Assembly: GCA_050729835.1 (NCBI GenBank) | Contig: JBOHLS010000010.1 | Span: forward strand, 1-64,000 | Origin: REEB95 sp050729835 | Lineage (GTDB): Bacteria; Pseudomonadota; Alphaproteobacteria; ATCC43930; CGMCC-115725 | Direction: 5' to 3' | DNA length: 64,000 nucleotides | Shown: piece by piece, positions 1 through 6,129 of the stretch | How positions within the stretch are numbered: the stretch's first letter is position 1 | How the letters are laid out: each line of letters begins with the position of its first letter | Made by a program: the position numbers and the translations under genes | The notes under the pieces: generated by a model | What the model saw: only the letters and a program-made list of their open reading frames with translations | What the model was told of the DNA's origin: nothing | Database searches by the model: none

Positions 1-180
1 ATGGCAGTCCTTCCTCATTTGATGCTTGAGGCCAGTACCTGGACCTCGTTTCCACCATCAGTGTGAAGGACTGCCGCCTTCGTCTCTACTCATCCGGGCC
101 AGACCCAGCCGCGATACCCCATCTACCATCGGGATCAGATCAATACAGTCGCGGAGTGGATTTAGAGGAGCCACGGTCCG

Positions 181-426
181 ATGTCAGATCGTTCATCCAA
201 GGCGTGGTTCGCGCCGAAGCAAAGTGGCTACGGCACGGGGCTGCCGATCGCCTGGCAAGGCTGGGCCGTTCTCGTCGTATTTTTCGTCGCGGTCGGAATC
301 GTATTGGCCGAGTTGACGGGGCCCATCCGCTTCGTTGCCCTGGCGGCGATCGTGGCCGTTTTCGCCCTGGTCTGCTCCGTCAAGACGGAGGGCGGCTGGC
401 GCTGGCGGCGGGGCGATCGGCGATAA
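181..426 (+). CDS. small two-helix membrane protein, unknown function
   Basis: This 81-residue protein has a short basic N-terminus, then two closely spaced hydrophobic stretches at about residues 25-44 and 48-66, and an Arg/Trp-rich tail. This suggests a small inner-membrane hairpin protein. The ATG at 181 has a GAGGAG ribosome site about 10 bases upstream, which supports this start. I do not recognise a family. Bases 1-180 before it hold no convincing gene. It stands alone, with repeats following it. Confidence 0.55.
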   Translation: MSDRSSKAWFAPKQSGYGTGLPIAWQGWAVLVVFFVAVGIVLAELTGPIRFVALAAIVAVFALVCSVKTEGGWRWRRGDRR

Positions 427-447
427 CGTTCGGCCTCGCCTCTTCAG

Positions 448-506
448 ACGTGGATGACCGGGTCTGATCTCCGGGTCGAGCCTGGGGGCGATGACCCGGT
501 CATGAC
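448..506. repeat. imperfect palindrome of the ACGTGGATGRCCGG type
   Basis: The left part reads ACGTGGATGACCGGGTC and the right part GACCCGGTCATGAC, so the ends can pair around a roughly 30-base centre. A shorter relative sharing the ACGTGGATG(A/G)CCGG start and the CATGAC end lies at 3151-3183. Similar intergenic palindromes are scattered in many alphaproteobacterial genomes. This copy sits between the small membrane protein gene and the downstream convergent gene. Confidence 0.5.
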
Positions 507-513
507 AAAAAAA

Positions 514-582
514 ATCACCGCCGAGACGCAGCGGACGCTGAGATTTCGATTCTTCTCCGTGCTTTTCGCGCCTCCGCGCTGA
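514..582. repeat. degenerate copy of the CACGGAG intergenic repeat
   Basis: The segment starts TCACCGCCGAGACGCAGCGG and ends with a TTCTTCTCCGTG-to-CTCCGCGCTGA half. This matches, with many changes, the better palindromes at 3078-3132 and 6016-6072. It overlaps the space just after the stop codon of the gene on the opposite strand. It looks like an older, decayed member of the same repeat family. Confidence 0.4.
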
Positions 583-584
583 AC

Positions 585-1172
585 CTACTTCACCTCGATC
601 GAGACCACGTTGCGCGCGTCGCGGCCGCCGCGGCGATCACCGGGCAGGATGAGGCGCAAGCCGGCCTTCGGATCGAACGGCTGGCCGTCGCGCGACCAGG
701 CGACGACTGCCGCCGCGTGGCCGAAGGACGGATCGATTTCGCCAACCGAGAGCACGACGCTGTAGCCGTCGCGGCCGGTGACCGTGAGCCAGTGGCGCAC
801 GGCCTCCTTCGCGGGCGCATCGAGCCCGCCGGATTGGTCGAGCAGCGTCCACAGCGACACGCCGATCCAGGTGCCGTGTTGCGGCCCGTGCTCGGTTTCG
901 AACGTTGCTTCGACCGTCGTCCACGGCAGGGATTGCAGCTCAACGAGGGTGAGGGTTTGCGGCGCCTTGACCAGGCCGCCGACGGATAGCGAGCCGCCCG
1001 GTTGCGCGGCCAGATCGGTGACAGGTGTGACGCAACACCCCCTCCCATTCCCTCCCCCCTCGAGGGGGAGGGAATGGGAGGGGGGCGTGGGTGACGCAGC
1101 GAAGACCGGCGCCCATACCAGTGCGAGCAGCATGGCCAGCAGCGCTCCGCGTCGTAATGCGCCCATCATCAT
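585..1172 (-). CDS. exported sulfite-oxidase-fold (molybdopterin-binding-domain-like) protein
   Basis: This is a 195-residue protein. From the chosen ATG (the first of three in tandem) it has a basic start, a hydrophobic core and an AxA-type end, so a signal peptide of about 25 residues. The rest resembles the small oxidoreductase molybdopterin-binding fold: GLVKAPQTLTLVELQSLP, then TVEATFETEHGPQHGTWIGV, then LWTLLDQSGG. I see no cysteine where sulfite oxidases bind molybdenum, so cofactor binding is doubtful. The reading frame runs upstream to 1505, but that part has shadow-like composition. A near-perfect palindrome (1036-1085) encodes about 17 Pro/Gly-rich residues just after the signal peptide. 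Confidence 0.7.
   Translation of the reverse strand: MMMGALRRGALLAMLLALVWAPVFAASPTPPSHSLPLEGGGNGRGCCVTPVTDLAAQPGGSLSVGGLVKAPQTLTLVELQSLPWTTVEATFETEHGPQHGTWIGVSLWTLLDQSGGLDAPAKEAVRHWLTVTGRDGYSVVLSVGEIDPSFGHAAAVVAWSRDGQPFDPKAGLRLILPGDRRGGRDARNVVSIEVK
1035..1090. repeat. long GC-rich palindrome inside a coding region
   Basis: The arms read CCCCCTCCCATTCCCTCCCC and its complement around a CTCGAG centre, with one base of difference in a G run. The element lies inside the 585-1172 gene, between the signal peptide and the mature domain. The 8-mer GTGACGCA occurs on both sides, at 1027-1034 and 1091-1098, which resembles a target duplication. However, element plus one copy is 64 bases, which is not a multiple of three, so the duplication may be coincidence. 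Confidence 0.65.
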
Positions 1173-1288
1173 CCCTCGCCCGGACGCGCCCAAGCTCGCG
1201 AGGGTAATTGAAAGCGGACCTTCCGTCTCGCCTCGCGGCGGCGAACGGCCGCGCACAAAAACATCCGCCGCCGTGCCATAATGGGCGC

Positions 1289-1474
1289 ATGGCAAACTAT
1301 CGCATCGTTGAATTCCGGCGCGACGGCTTGGCGGGCTGGATCGTCGAAAGCTCGCCGCTGACCGACAAGCGCCGGCCGCGCGTGCTTTACAAGACGAGCG
1401 ACCTGGCCCAGGCCGAGGCCGATCGGCTGACGGCCATGGAGCCGAGCGACGCCGAGCCGGCGACGAGCGCTTAG
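1289..1474 (+). CDS. small conserved-looking cytoplasmic protein, unknown function
   Basis: This 61-residue protein begins MANYRIVEFRRDGLAGWIVE and contains a compact mixed alpha/beta pattern followed by an acidic Ala/Glu tail. I chose the ATG at 1289; the frame is open further up to 1208, but that extension is Pro/His/Arg-rich and looks non-coding. It is transcribed divergently from the exported protein at 585-1172, so 1173-1288 probably holds both promoters. I do not recognise the family. Confidence 0.55.
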   Translation: MANYRIVEFRRDGLAGWIVESSPLTDKRRPRVLYKTSDLAQAEADRLTAMEPSDAEPATSA

Positions 1475-1527
1475 CCGCCAGCGGCGCATCGGCACCAGTT
1501 GTCAAACCCGCCGGTCGGTCATCGCCA

Positions 1528-2805
1528 TCAACTCCTAGCCACGACCCACTCGCCGAGCTTCCCCCACACCGCTTTCGGCGCGTCGCGCGCCACCACCATG
1601 CCGATATGGCCCGAGGGCGGCGTCATCACCGATGCATTGGGCAGTGCCTCGGCCAGCGCCTGGGCGGAGAGTGGCGGCACGATGCGGTCGGTCGCCGGCA
1701 AGATGACGAGGCTGGGCACGGCGATTTCCTGCGGCACGATCGGCTTGCCGCCTGCCTCCGCCGAAGCGAAGCCGCCTCGGCTTCGCGCAGGCAGCCCGAC
1801 GCGCCATTGGCCGCGGCCGGGGTGGTCCTCGCCATACCATTCGCGCAGGCATTCGAGTGCCGCGGGCAGCGCCAGCGGCACGCCGTCGTTGAGCCAGTCC
1901 TCCAGCGCGACGAAGCCCAAGGCGGCGGGGCTGTCGGGCGCGAGCTCCGCAAACCGGGTGAACTTGCGCACAGCGAGCAGCGGATCGAGCGACGCGAACA
2001 GCGCCTGGAGCGTGTCGACCGGCACCTCGCCGAGATTGGCGAAGGCAGCGGCGAAGGGATCGGCGAGCGCGCCCAAAAGCTTCGCATGATCCGCGCGCTC
2101 GGCATGGAAGGCCCAGGGCACGGCGAGGAGCGCCAGCGACGACACCAGATCGGGCCGCCGCGCCGCCAGCGCCACCGCGAACAGACCGCCCATGCAATAG
2201 CCCAGGACGCAGAGCTTGCGGCCGCCCGAGGCTTCGACGGCGGCTTCGGCCGCGCGCTCGAGCCGCGCGACGTAATCGGTGAGCGTGAATACACGCTCAC
2301 CCAAGGGCGCGTCCCAATCCACCGCGAAGGAGCGGATGCCCTGACCGGCCAGATGGCGCAGGAGGCTGTTGCCGGCAGCGAGATCGAGGATGTACCAGCG
2401 GTTGACCAGAGACGGGACGACGAGGAGCGGCGTTCCGCCGGCGGGCGCGTAATCCAATAGGCGCGTGGTGCCTTCCTGCCACAACAGCGGCATGTCGGGC
2501 AGCGAGCGGCGATAGGGATGATGGCGGTAGCGCTCGATCCCGGTCAAAAACAGGTCGGCGTGGCGGCGCAGCTCGCGCTCGAGCGCGGCGGGAAAATCAG
2601 CGGCGGCGCCGTCGAGACTCGCGAGGTTTTCCGCGAGCGCCTTTGCGGCGTTCGCGAGAGTTGGACTCCAGGGCAGCGAGCCGGTCTTCCAGAGCGGCAA
2701 GGCGGCCTGCGAGCTCAGCCAGGTTAGGCTGGCGTTGGCCAGATGGAGGGCCAGCGGGCGCGGGCCCTGGCGCGGCGGCGGCCTTTGCGGAGCGGATGCG
2801 GTCAT
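1528..2805 (-). CDS. phaC: PhaC-like poly(hydroxyalkanoate) synthase / alpha-beta hydrolase
   Basis: This 425-residue protein resembles the PhaC synthase superfamily, which polymerises hydroxyacyl-CoA into storage granules. The nucleophile motif is GYCMGG with Cys204 in place of the lipase serine. Asp373 (TDRIVPP) and His400 (SGHIGMV) complete a plausible triad. The N-terminal HPYRR and LWQEGTTRLLDY stretches also fit short PhaC-like enzymes. Residues 338-352 (LPARSRGGFASAEAG) look like an extra insertion encoded by a hairpin-forming element at 1750-1794. The gene's 5' end overlaps the PhaE-like gene by about 209 bases in another frame. PhaR lies 2.6 kb away. A PhaC-like hydrolase without polymerase activity remains possible. 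Confidence 0.75.
   Translation of the reverse strand: MTASAPQRPPPRQGPRPLALHLANASLTWLSSQAALPLWKTGSLPWSPTLANAAKALAENLASLDGAAADFPAALERELRRHADLFLTGIERYRHHPYRRSLPDMPLLWQEGTTRLLDYAPAGGTPLLVVPSLVNRWYILDLAAGNSLLRHLAGQGIRSFAVDWDAPLGERVFTLTDYVARLERAAEAAVEASGGRKLCVLGYCMGGLFAVALAARRPDLVSSLALLAVPWAFHAERADHAKLLGALADPFAAAFANLGEVPVDTLQALFASLDPLLAVRKFTRFAELAPDSPAALGFVALEDWLNDGVPLALPAALECLREWYGEDHPGRGQWRVGLPARSRGGFASAEAGGKPIVPQEIAVPSLVILPATDRIVPPLSAQALAEALPNASVMTPPSGHIGMVVARDAPKAVWGKLGEWVVARS
1750..1794. repeat. in-frame palindromic insertion element in the phaC-like gene
   Basis: These 45 bases contain CTGCCTCCGCCGAAGC and, 12 bases on, GCTTCGCGCAGGCAG, which fold back on each other with a small internal mismatch. 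The length is a multiple of three and encodes 15 residues rich in Arg, Gly and Ala. Removing it leaves the continuous sequence WRVG-GKPIVPQEIAVP, as expected before the final strand of the hydrolase fold. It is reminiscent of palindromic elements known to insert in frame in alphaproteobacterial genes. Confidence 0.6.
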
Positions 2806-2992
2806 CGGCGGCAGAATGCGCTCCCTGCGGCGCGGATGCAGGACCAGGCGGCGGCCAGAGCGGCGTGAGGCCGGCTAGGAGCGCCGCCATGCCCTGGGAG
2901 AAGGCGGGATCCGCTGCCATCGCCGTCAGCTGATCCTGCCACAACTCGACATAGCGGCGAGCGAGCGCGGCCAGATCGGGCGGTTCCCCCAT
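2597..2992 (-). CDS. PhaE-like small coiled-coil partner of the PHA synthase
   Basis: This 131-residue protein has an N-terminal helix (YVELWQDQLTAMAADP), a Pro/Ala-rich linker and a C-terminal heptad segment (LAELAGRLAALEDRLAALE) followed by an Arg-rich tail. This layout is seen in small proteins encoded just before short PhaC-like genes and resembles PhaE/PhaR-type synthase subunits. It is the first gene of the pair. Its last 209 bases are shared, in another frame, with the phaC-like start. The coiled coil and the N-terminal part of the PhaC-like protein are thus written in the same DNA. Its role as a synthase subunit or granule protein is inferred from position and shape. Confidence 0.6.
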   Translation of the reverse strand: MGEPPDLAALARRYVELWQDQLTAMAADPAFSQGMAALLAGLTPLWPPPGPASAPQGAHSAADDRIRSAKAAAAPGPAPAGPPSGQRQPNLAELAGRLAALEDRLAALESNSRERRKGARGKPRESRRRRR

Positions 2993-3077
2993 GGGGGGAG
3001 TATAGGGCCTTTCCCCCGTTGCTTCGCAAGACGCCGCGGGCGACCACCTGGCCCGCGGCTTTGCTGTGCGGGTTTCA

Positions 3078-3132
3078 CCACGGAGCCACGGAGGACAGGG
3101 TTCTTCTCCGTATCCTCCGTGACTCCGTGGTA
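3078..3132. repeat. CACGGAG-type palindrome, best copy
   Basis: The left arm ACCACGGAGCCACGGAGGA (3078-3096) and right arm TCCTCCGTGACTCCGTGGT (3114-3132) match at 18 of 19 positions around a 17-base loop containing TTCTTCTCCGT. A second copy is at 6016-6072 and a decayed one at 514-582. It lies in the roughly 480-base gap between the phaE-like gene start and the first csp gene. Confidence 0.7.
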
Positions 3133-3150
3133 CGGTTTGCGCCTTGGAGA

Positions 3151-3183
3151 CGTGGATGGCCGGTCTTCACCCGGCCATGACGA
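3151..3183. repeat. short palindrome of the ACGTGGATGRCCGG type
   Basis: ACGTGGATGGCCGG at the left pairs with CCGGCCATGAC at the right around a loop of a few bases. The same start and end are present in the longer element at 448-506. It lies about 18 bases after the CACGGAG palindrome. The rest of the gap up to 3426 shows no gene that I can support. Confidence 0.45.
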
Positions 3184-3426
3184 AACGAAGAAGGCCCACC
3201 ATGGAGACACGGGAGGGCAGGACGTCGTCGTCGCGGGCTCCGACAGGCGCCAAAACCGGCTTTGACAGCACCGTTCAAATCGCGTGGCGCCAGCCGTCTT
3301 ATGCGAGCATCCTTGCCCTGGGAGACATAACCCCATAGGATACTTGGGCTATACGGGTCCCGCCTGCTTTCTGGATCACCCGCAAGGTCAATCCGATCCG
3401 GCATCCCGTTCCCATCAACAGTCGAT

Positions 3427-3457
3427 CCGCCCCGCGATCGTGCGGGCGGCGCTTTTT
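3427..3457 (+). promoter_or_regulatory. 5'-leader hairpin with T-run upstream of the first csp gene
   Basis: CCGCCC (3427-3432) pairs with GGGCGG (3444-3449) around a loop containing GATCGTGC. A run of five T follows at 3453-3457, so it could also act as a terminator or attenuator. The hairpin ends 21 bases before the csp ATG. The second csp gene has a hairpin of the same shape, with a different stem sequence but the same ATCGTGCG loop, also ending 21 bases before its ATG. Cold-shock genes commonly carry regulatory 5' leaders; function here is inferred. Confidence 0.55.
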
Positions 3458-3470
3458 CGGAGATCAAGTA

Positions 3471-3677
3471 ATGGCTATCGGCACTGTCAAATGGTTCAAC
3501 GCGCAGAAGGGCTATGGCTTCATCCAGCCCGAGACCGGCAGCAAAGATGTTTTTGTGCATATTTCCGCCCTCGAAAGCGCCGGCATCGGCAGCTTGAACG
3601 AGGGCCAGAAGGTCAGCTTCGACCTCGAGCAAGGCCAGCAAGGCAAGACCTCGGCGGTCAATCTGAAGCTCGTCTAG
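3471..3677 (+). CDS. cspA: cold-shock domain protein, CspA family (copy 1)
   Basis: This 68-residue single-domain protein binds single-stranded RNA or DNA and acts as an RNA chaperone. RNP1 is visible as KGYGFI (residues 13-18) and RNP2 as DVFVHI (about 26-31). The length is normal for the family. It is the first gene of a same-strand cassette with infA, rpsU and three small unknown genes. A leader hairpin ends 21 bases before the ATG. It is about 88% identical (60 of 68) to the second copy at 25218-25424. Confidence 0.95.
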   Translation: MAIGTVKWFNAQKGYGFIQPETGSKDVFVHISALESAGIGSLNEGQKVSFDLEQGQQGKTSAVNLKLV

Positions 3678-3792
3678 CGACGACGTTCGGGCCGTCGCGC
3701 CTTGGCTGAAAGGCCCGGGCCAATACCGTTCGAGAAGTTGCGCAAGGAGACGCATCGTCGTTTCCTTTCGCGACCTTTCTCGGAGATACGGA

Positions 3793-4065
3793 ATGACCAA
3801 GGAGGCGTTGATCGAGGTCGACGGCACCGTGCTTGAGCTTTTGCCCGACGCGCGGTTCCGTGTCCGCCTCAACAATGAACACGAGATTCTCGCCCATGTG
3901 TCGGGAAAAATGCGCAAGGCGCTCATCCGCATGCTGACGGGCGACTGGGTCACCATGGAACTGACACCATACGACCTCACCAAGGGGCGCATCAATTTTC
4001 GACACAAGGACGAGCGGGCCATGCCAGCCACGGGTTCCGCCAGACCGTTCCGGCGCCGGCGTTAA
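3793..4065 (+). CDS. infA: translation initiation factor IF-1 (likely paralogue)
   Basis: This 90-residue S1/OB-fold protein matches IF-1: MTKEALIEVDGTVLELLPDA, then FRVRLNNEHEILAHVSGKMR, then YDLTKGRINFRHK. IF-1 binds the 30S A site during initiation. It is longer than the usual 72 residues because of a basic Arg-rich tail (SARPFRRRR). The start has a GGAGATACGG ribosome site. Its placement between csp and rpsU suggests a stress or cold paralogue rather than the only infA of the genome, but the rest of the genome is not visible. Confidence 0.9.
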   Translation: MTKEALIEVDGTVLELLPDARFRVRLNNEHEILAHVSGKMRKALIRMLTGDWVTMELTPYDLTKGRINFRHKDERAMPATGSARPFRRRR

Positions 4066-4080
4066 TCGAGGAGATCGGAT

Positions 4081-4284
4081 TTGCAGGTATTCGTCAGGGA
4101 CAACGACGTCGGCCAGGCGCTTCGCGTTCTGAAGAAAAAGATGCAGCGCGACGGCGTTTTCCGCGAAATGAAGAGGCGGCGCAGCTACGAGAAGCCATCG
4201 GAGCGACGCGTGCGCGAGAAGGCCGAGGCCGTGCGGCGTCACCGCAAGACCATGCGCAAGCGCATGGAGCGCGAAGGCTACTAG
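4081..4284 (+). CDS. rpsU: 30S ribosomal protein S21
   Basis: This 67-residue very basic protein starts at TTG, 15 bases after the infA stop. The upstream GAGGAGATCGGA decides this start. MQVFVRDNDVGQALRVLKKK and the Arg/Lys-rich C-terminus are typical of S21, which sits near the 3' end of 16S rRNA and helps translation initiation. Position after infA suggests co-transcription and a shared role in adjusting initiation. Alphaproteobacteria often have more than one S21. Confidence 0.93.
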   Translation: MQVFVRDNDVGQALRVLKKKMQRDGVFREMKRRRSYEKPSERRVREKAEAVRRHRKTMRKRMEREGY

Positions 4285-4300
4285 CCTGGAGAGTCTGGCG

Positions 4301-4591
4301 ATGCAGGCCGTTGCGGTCGAATACATCGGTAGAAGCGAGCAGACTCTTGGTCAGTCTCCGGAACGGCAACTGTGGTGCGCCGTCATCAGTCGCGCACTCC
4401 AGGATGCGCTGAACGACGTGGCGACCGTTTCCAACCTGTTTCGGCGCGAGCAGATTCGCGACGATGCGCGCAGCTGGTTCATCCAGAACGACGCAGATTT
4501 TCAGGCCGCGTGCAACGCCGCCGGATACGACCCGAGCGTGTTGCGCCCGCGGGTGCTTCGCCTCATCGGCGCCGAACCGCTTCGGTGCTGA
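4301..4591 (+). CDS. small unknown protein with C-terminal W-x-x-x-x-DF-x3-C-x2-AG-x-DP pattern
   Basis: This 96-residue protein begins 16 bases after rpsU with a GGAGAG site before the ATG. The N-terminal half contains a helix (RQLWCAVISRALQDALNDVA). The second half has RSWFIQNDADFQAACNAAGYDPSVLR, a pattern I associate with small helical proteins found in alphaproteobacterial genomes and prophages, of unknown function. It probably belongs to the same transcript as csp-infA-rpsU. No catalytic motif is visible. Confidence 0.6.
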   Translation: MQAVAVEYIGRSEQTLGQSPERQLWCAVISRALQDALNDVATVSNLFRREQIRDDARSWFIQNDADFQAACNAAGYDPSVLRPRVLRLIGAEPLRC

Positions 4592-4616
4592 TGGCGAGAT
4601 TGGAAGGAGATCGACG

Positions 4617-4835
4617 ATGGGAACATCGAAACGCGACACGAATTCACGAAGCCGGGCGCAGGCCCTGTTCGGCACGGAAAAAAAGGTCGACGAATTCCGT
4701 GAAGCCCGGGAAAAGGAACGGCAGGAGGATGCGGCGAAGACGGCGCGGCTGCGCGATTTGCGCCTGGCGAAGGAAGATGCGGACAGGAAAATGGCGGCCG
4801 CCGCAGCCGCCACTCGCCGCAAATCGCCGCGTTAG
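4617..4835 (+). CDS. small highly charged helical protein, unknown function
   Basis: This 72-residue protein is dominated by Lys, Arg, Glu, Asp and Ala, with a long predicted helix (EEFREAREKERQEDAAKTAR-like, residues 24-60) and an Arg/Lys-rich end. The start is supported by GGAAGGAGATCGACG just upstream. The composition suggests a nucleic-acid- or ribosome-associated protein, but this is only inference. It follows the 4301 gene by 25 bases on the same strand and is likely part of the same transcript. Confidence 0.6.
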   Translation: MGTSKRDTNSRSRAQALFGTEKKVDEFREAREKERQEDAAKTARLRDLRLAKEDADRKMAAAAAATRRKSPR

Positions 4836-4860
4836 AGCGGCATAGAAATACGCAGGATTC

Positions 4861-5178
4861 ATGCCCTACAACCGCGCCTACAGCCGCACGTCGTTCAAGG
4901 CCGCGCCCGAATACGATACCGGGGAGCGTTGGGTTATCTACTGGGAAACGCGCCGGCCAGAATCCGGGAATTGGAGCGAAGCCGTCGAGAAATCCGAGGC
5001 CGCGGCGATCGAACGCGCCAGGCATCTGCTGAAGCTGGGTTTTATCGTCTTTCAGATCACTGGTCCCGCCAACGGCATTTTTATGGCGGAGGAAGAGATC
5101 GCGCGACGACTGCAACCGTCGCCCGCCGTGAAAAAGCCGCGTACGCCGGACGAACCGCCGCCAGGCGCACTGCCATAA
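4861..5178 (+). CDS. small unknown protein at the end of the csp-infA-rpsU cassette
   Basis: This 105-residue protein has an alternating pattern (GERWVIYWETRRPESGNWSE, then ARHLLKLGFIVFQITGPANG) that suggests a small alpha/beta domain, then a Pro-rich basic tail. I do not recognise a family. It starts 25 bases after the previous gene and ends just before a palindromic repeat. The ribosome site is weak, so coupling with the upstream genes is possible. Confidence 0.55.
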   Translation: MPYNRAYSRTSFKAAPEYDTGERWVIYWETRRPESGNWSEAVEKSEAAAIERARHLLKLGFIVFQITGPANGIFMAEEEIARRLQPSPAVKKPRTPDEPPPGALP

Positions 5179-5222
5179 CACTCACCATAGGGCTGGCGTC
5201 GGGGACGGAGCCCCCCCTCACC

Positions 5223-5255
5223 CTGCCCTCTCCCCCTTCAGGGGGGCGAGGGCAG
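5223..5255. repeat. palindromic GC-rich repeat
   Basis: CTGCCCTCTCCCCC (5223-5236) pairs with GGGGGGCGAGGGCAG (5241-5255) around TTCA, with a single mismatch or bulge. It is preceded by CCCCCCTCACC, giving the composite seen in many high-copy alphaproteobacterial palindromes that translate as SPPSGGRG. It follows the last gene of the cassette by about 45 bases and could act as a weak transcript end, although only an A-run follows on this strand. Confidence 0.55.
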
Positions 5256-5386
5256 AAAAAAATAAAGGGGCTGTCCTAGATTAAGGTCAGAGGTTAGCCC
5301 CTCGCCCGCTTCGCGGGCGAAGGGCATATAACCATTCCGAATCGCACTTTGTTGCGGCGCGGCATGGCGGAAGGTATGCTCGCCCC

Positions 5387-6010
5387 ATGACAGCGGATAC
5401 CGCCCATACGGCAGGGCCCGCCGGCGCAGCCGGCGGCGGCGAAGCGGCGCCGGTTGTCATCAAGAAATACGCCAACCGGCGGCTCTACAACACCGCGACC
5501 AGCAGCTACGTCACCCTCGACGATCTGTCCAAGATGGTGAAAGCAGGCGGCGAGTTCGTGGTTTACGACGCCAAGACCGGTGAGGACATCACGCGCTCGG
5601 TCCTGACCCAGATCATCGTCGAGGAGGAGCAGAAGAGCGGGCAGAATCTGCTGCCGACCAGCTTCCTGCGCCAGCTCATCGGGCTTTACGGCGACAGCAT
5701 GCAGTGGCTGGTGCCGCGCTATCTCGAGCACGTCATGGCGGCGTTCGGCCGCAACCAGGAGCAGATGCGCAAATCGCTCCAGGACGCGTTCGGCGGCATG
5801 TTCCCGTTCGGTCCGCTCGAGGAGATGGGCAAGCAGAACCTCGCGCTCTTCGAGCAGACGATGAAGATGTTCACGCCGCCCTTCGCCGGCGGCGCGAGCG
5901 GCGGCGACAAGCCGGCCGAGAAGGATAAGGACGCGGCGATGGCCGACCTCAAGGAGCGCATCAATGCGCTCCAGCGCCAGATCGAGCAGATCAGCAAGCC
6001 GAAAAGCTGA
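5387..6010 (+). CDS. phaR: polyhydroxyalkanoate synthesis repressor PhaR
   Basis: This 207-residue regulator binds DNA upstream of PHA granule genes and also binds PHA, linking polymer accumulation to phasin expression. The conserved N-terminal DNA-binding region is clear: VIKKYANRRLYNTATSSYVT (about residues 25-44), then DLSKMVKAGGEFVVYDAKTG and ITRSVLTQII. A PHA-accumulation helix region follows (LIGLYGDSMQWLVPRYLEHV), then a Gly-rich linker and a short coiled coil at the end. It lies close to the phaC/phaE-like pair on the opposite strand. Confidence 0.95.
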   Translation: MTADTAHTAGPAGAAGGGEAAPVVIKKYANRRLYNTATSSYVTLDDLSKMVKAGGEFVVYDAKTGEDITRSVLTQIIVEEEQKSGQNLLPTSFLRQLIGLYGDSMQWLVPRYLEHVMAAFGRNQEQMRKSLQDAFGGMFPFGPLEEMGKQNLALFEQTMKMFTPPFAGGASGGDKPAEKDKDAAMADLKERINALQRQIEQISKPKS

Positions 6011-6015
6011 AAAGC

Positions 6016-6072
6016 CACCACGGAGACACGGAGGAAGAACGCTTTCTCCGTGGCCTTCGTGTCTTTGCGGTG
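6016..6072. repeat. CACGGAG-type palindrome, second copy
   Basis: CACCACGGAGACACGGAG (6016-6033) and CTTCGTGTCTTTGCGGTG (6055-6072) pair at 14 of 18 positions, with TTTCTCCGTGG in the loop. It belongs to the family described at 3078-3132. It sits between the convergent ends of phaR and the GGDEF/EAL gene. Confidence 0.6.
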
Positions 6073-6129
6073 AAATTTGCCGCGGAGCGGAAAGCGGAGA
6101 GAGTCACGCCGCAAAGCGGCGTCCCGATG

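Noticed and set aside
5266..5311. GGGGCTGTCCTAGATTA followed by a matching GTTAGCCCCT, like an insertion-sequence end
   Set aside because: Only a 7-base pairing, no transposase gene or partner end, so a mobile element cannot be supported.
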